64,000 nucleotides of DNA, from the NCBI RefSeq assembly GCF_963678635.1, contig NC_087062.1, positions 12,818,670 through 12,882,669 of the forward strand, given 5' to 3'. The translations under genes and the position numbers were made by a program. The stretch comes from Symsagittifera roscoffensis (Eukaryota; Xenacoelomorpha; Acoela; Convolutidae). Below, piece by piece: positions 63,361-64,000 of this stretch (position 1 is the first letter of the stretch; the number at the start of each line of letters is the position of its first letter). The notes under the pieces are model-generated. The model was not told the origin of the DNA. It saw only the letters and a program-made list of their open reading frames with translations, and searched no databases.

Positions 63361-63595
63361 GTGGGGGTGTGGTGGTGAAGTGGTTACGTCTCCGCCTCTC
63401 ATTCAAAGGGTCGTATGTTTGAGGCTCACCATGATTTTTGCTTGTTGCTTGAGGGTGCTTCAAAATTACCCAGCCCAAAACAAGCAAAAATGCATGCAAT
63501 TCTTAAGCAGGTTCTCAGTAGCGGTTTTCCGTCAAGGGCTCAACAGCTCGTCTTAACCCTTGCCCTTATGGATTAATCGCATTAACTGCACTAAT
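63361..63595 (+). mobile_element. tRNA-derived SINE, copy 2
   Basis: Homologous to 60841-61075 over the tRNA-like head (TGGTGAAGTGGTTACGTCTC) and body (AAATTACCCAGCCC...GCGGTTTTCCGTC), with a diverged B box (GTATGTTTGAGGC). Confidence 0.75.
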
Positions 63596-63654
63596 ACCCC
63601 TCATATCGGACAACGTAATCTCTCCCCCCAATAAAGGATGAAATTTAAAGCGCG

Positions 63655-64000
63655 TATTGTTGTTCCGACTTTCGGTACGAAAGTAACGGAATATTTGTGC
63701 TCGGGGTGGGTTTTTTTTTTCTTCAGACAAATTTCGACTTTTTAACTAGCCATTTTTGACGGAATTTTTTTACATCATTCAAAAGATATTGTTGTCCTGA
63801 GCTTAAATTTGAAAAGATATTTCACCTGTGATCATTTTTTGTAGAGTTATGAGGGTTTAAAGATTGCCATTTTGGTCATTTTGAGCAATTTGGGACAATT
63901 AACGCGCGATATAATTCGCGCTATTAACGCGTAAGCGGAGATTTAATCCGTCTTATAAATCGTTCCAAATTGGTTGAACGAAGCTTATTTGCCATAATTG
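63655..64000. repeat. Diverged dispersed repeat, runs off the window
   Basis: Contains CCGACTTTCGG and AGATATTTCACCTGTGATCAT, shared with the 317-bp tandem unit at 56160-56775. Internal palindromes GCGCGATATAATTCGCGC occur near 63904. Truncated by the window end. Confidence 0.5.

Overview
This is an AT-rich metazoan nuclear window dominated by mobile elements. One clear host gene is present: an uninterrupted, centriolin-like gene on the minus strand at 49700-54154. There is also a probable terminal exon of a membrane-transporter-like gene (60227-60427, minus). The LTR retroelements (one env-bearing), tRNA-derived SINEs, GT/AG intron borders and CNTRL homologue all fit an animal genome. The abundance of env-bearing Ty3/gypsy-type elements and the intronless CNTRL gene would suit a compact invertebrate genome such as a larvacean tunicate, but nothing here proves the taxon. 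A 200-bp run of N (43776-43975) marks an assembly gap.

Layout. 1-1480: no recognisable gene. 1485-5261 and 17270-20835: two copies of a ~3.7 kb segmental duplication holding a MITE, a putative exon with splice sites, and a large imperfect palindrome. A third, partial copy is at 13084-14415. 5262-6852: decayed gag of one LTR family (start MAEPVG). 7109-12959: a Ty3/gypsy element with both LTRs, a gag reduced to a stub and a pol full of stops and frameshifts. 14430-17275 and 44598-47400: a second duplicated block carrying an unidentified decayed coding region, then a ~200-bp LTR and the start of a second gag family (MAQPAG). 20520-24181: a tandem LTR-gag-LTR-gag array of that family with exchanged U3 regions. 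24693-43039: an 18.3-kb LTR retroelement inserted in a MAEPVG-type gag. 47040-49176: a small gag-only LTR element. 49177-64000: centriolin-like gene, then repeats (microsatellite, MITEs, SINEs, G-rich minisatellite) around the transporter-like exon.

The giant element is the most interesting part. Nearly identical 379-bp LTRs enclose a highly structured leader, a small basic ORF overlapping gag, a very long Gag (capsid, zinc knuckle, Asn/Arg/Ser-rich tail), and Pol (protease, RT, RNase H, HHCC/DDE integrase with GPY/F-like module). Beyond these lie two short hydrophobic ORFs, a 333-codon open frame with no methionine codon, an envelope-like glycoprotein frame also lacking an AUG, and a 602-aa ORF of unknown function joined to the env tail by an ATGA overlap. 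The element is flanked by an 84-bp direct repeat of target sequence, far longer than the 4-6 bp duplication expected from a DDE integrase. This copy is disabled by two frameshifts and two in-frame stops, although its LTRs have hardly diverged.

Everything here was read by eye. Family assignments rest on visible motifs, and no database search, folding program or alignment tool was run.
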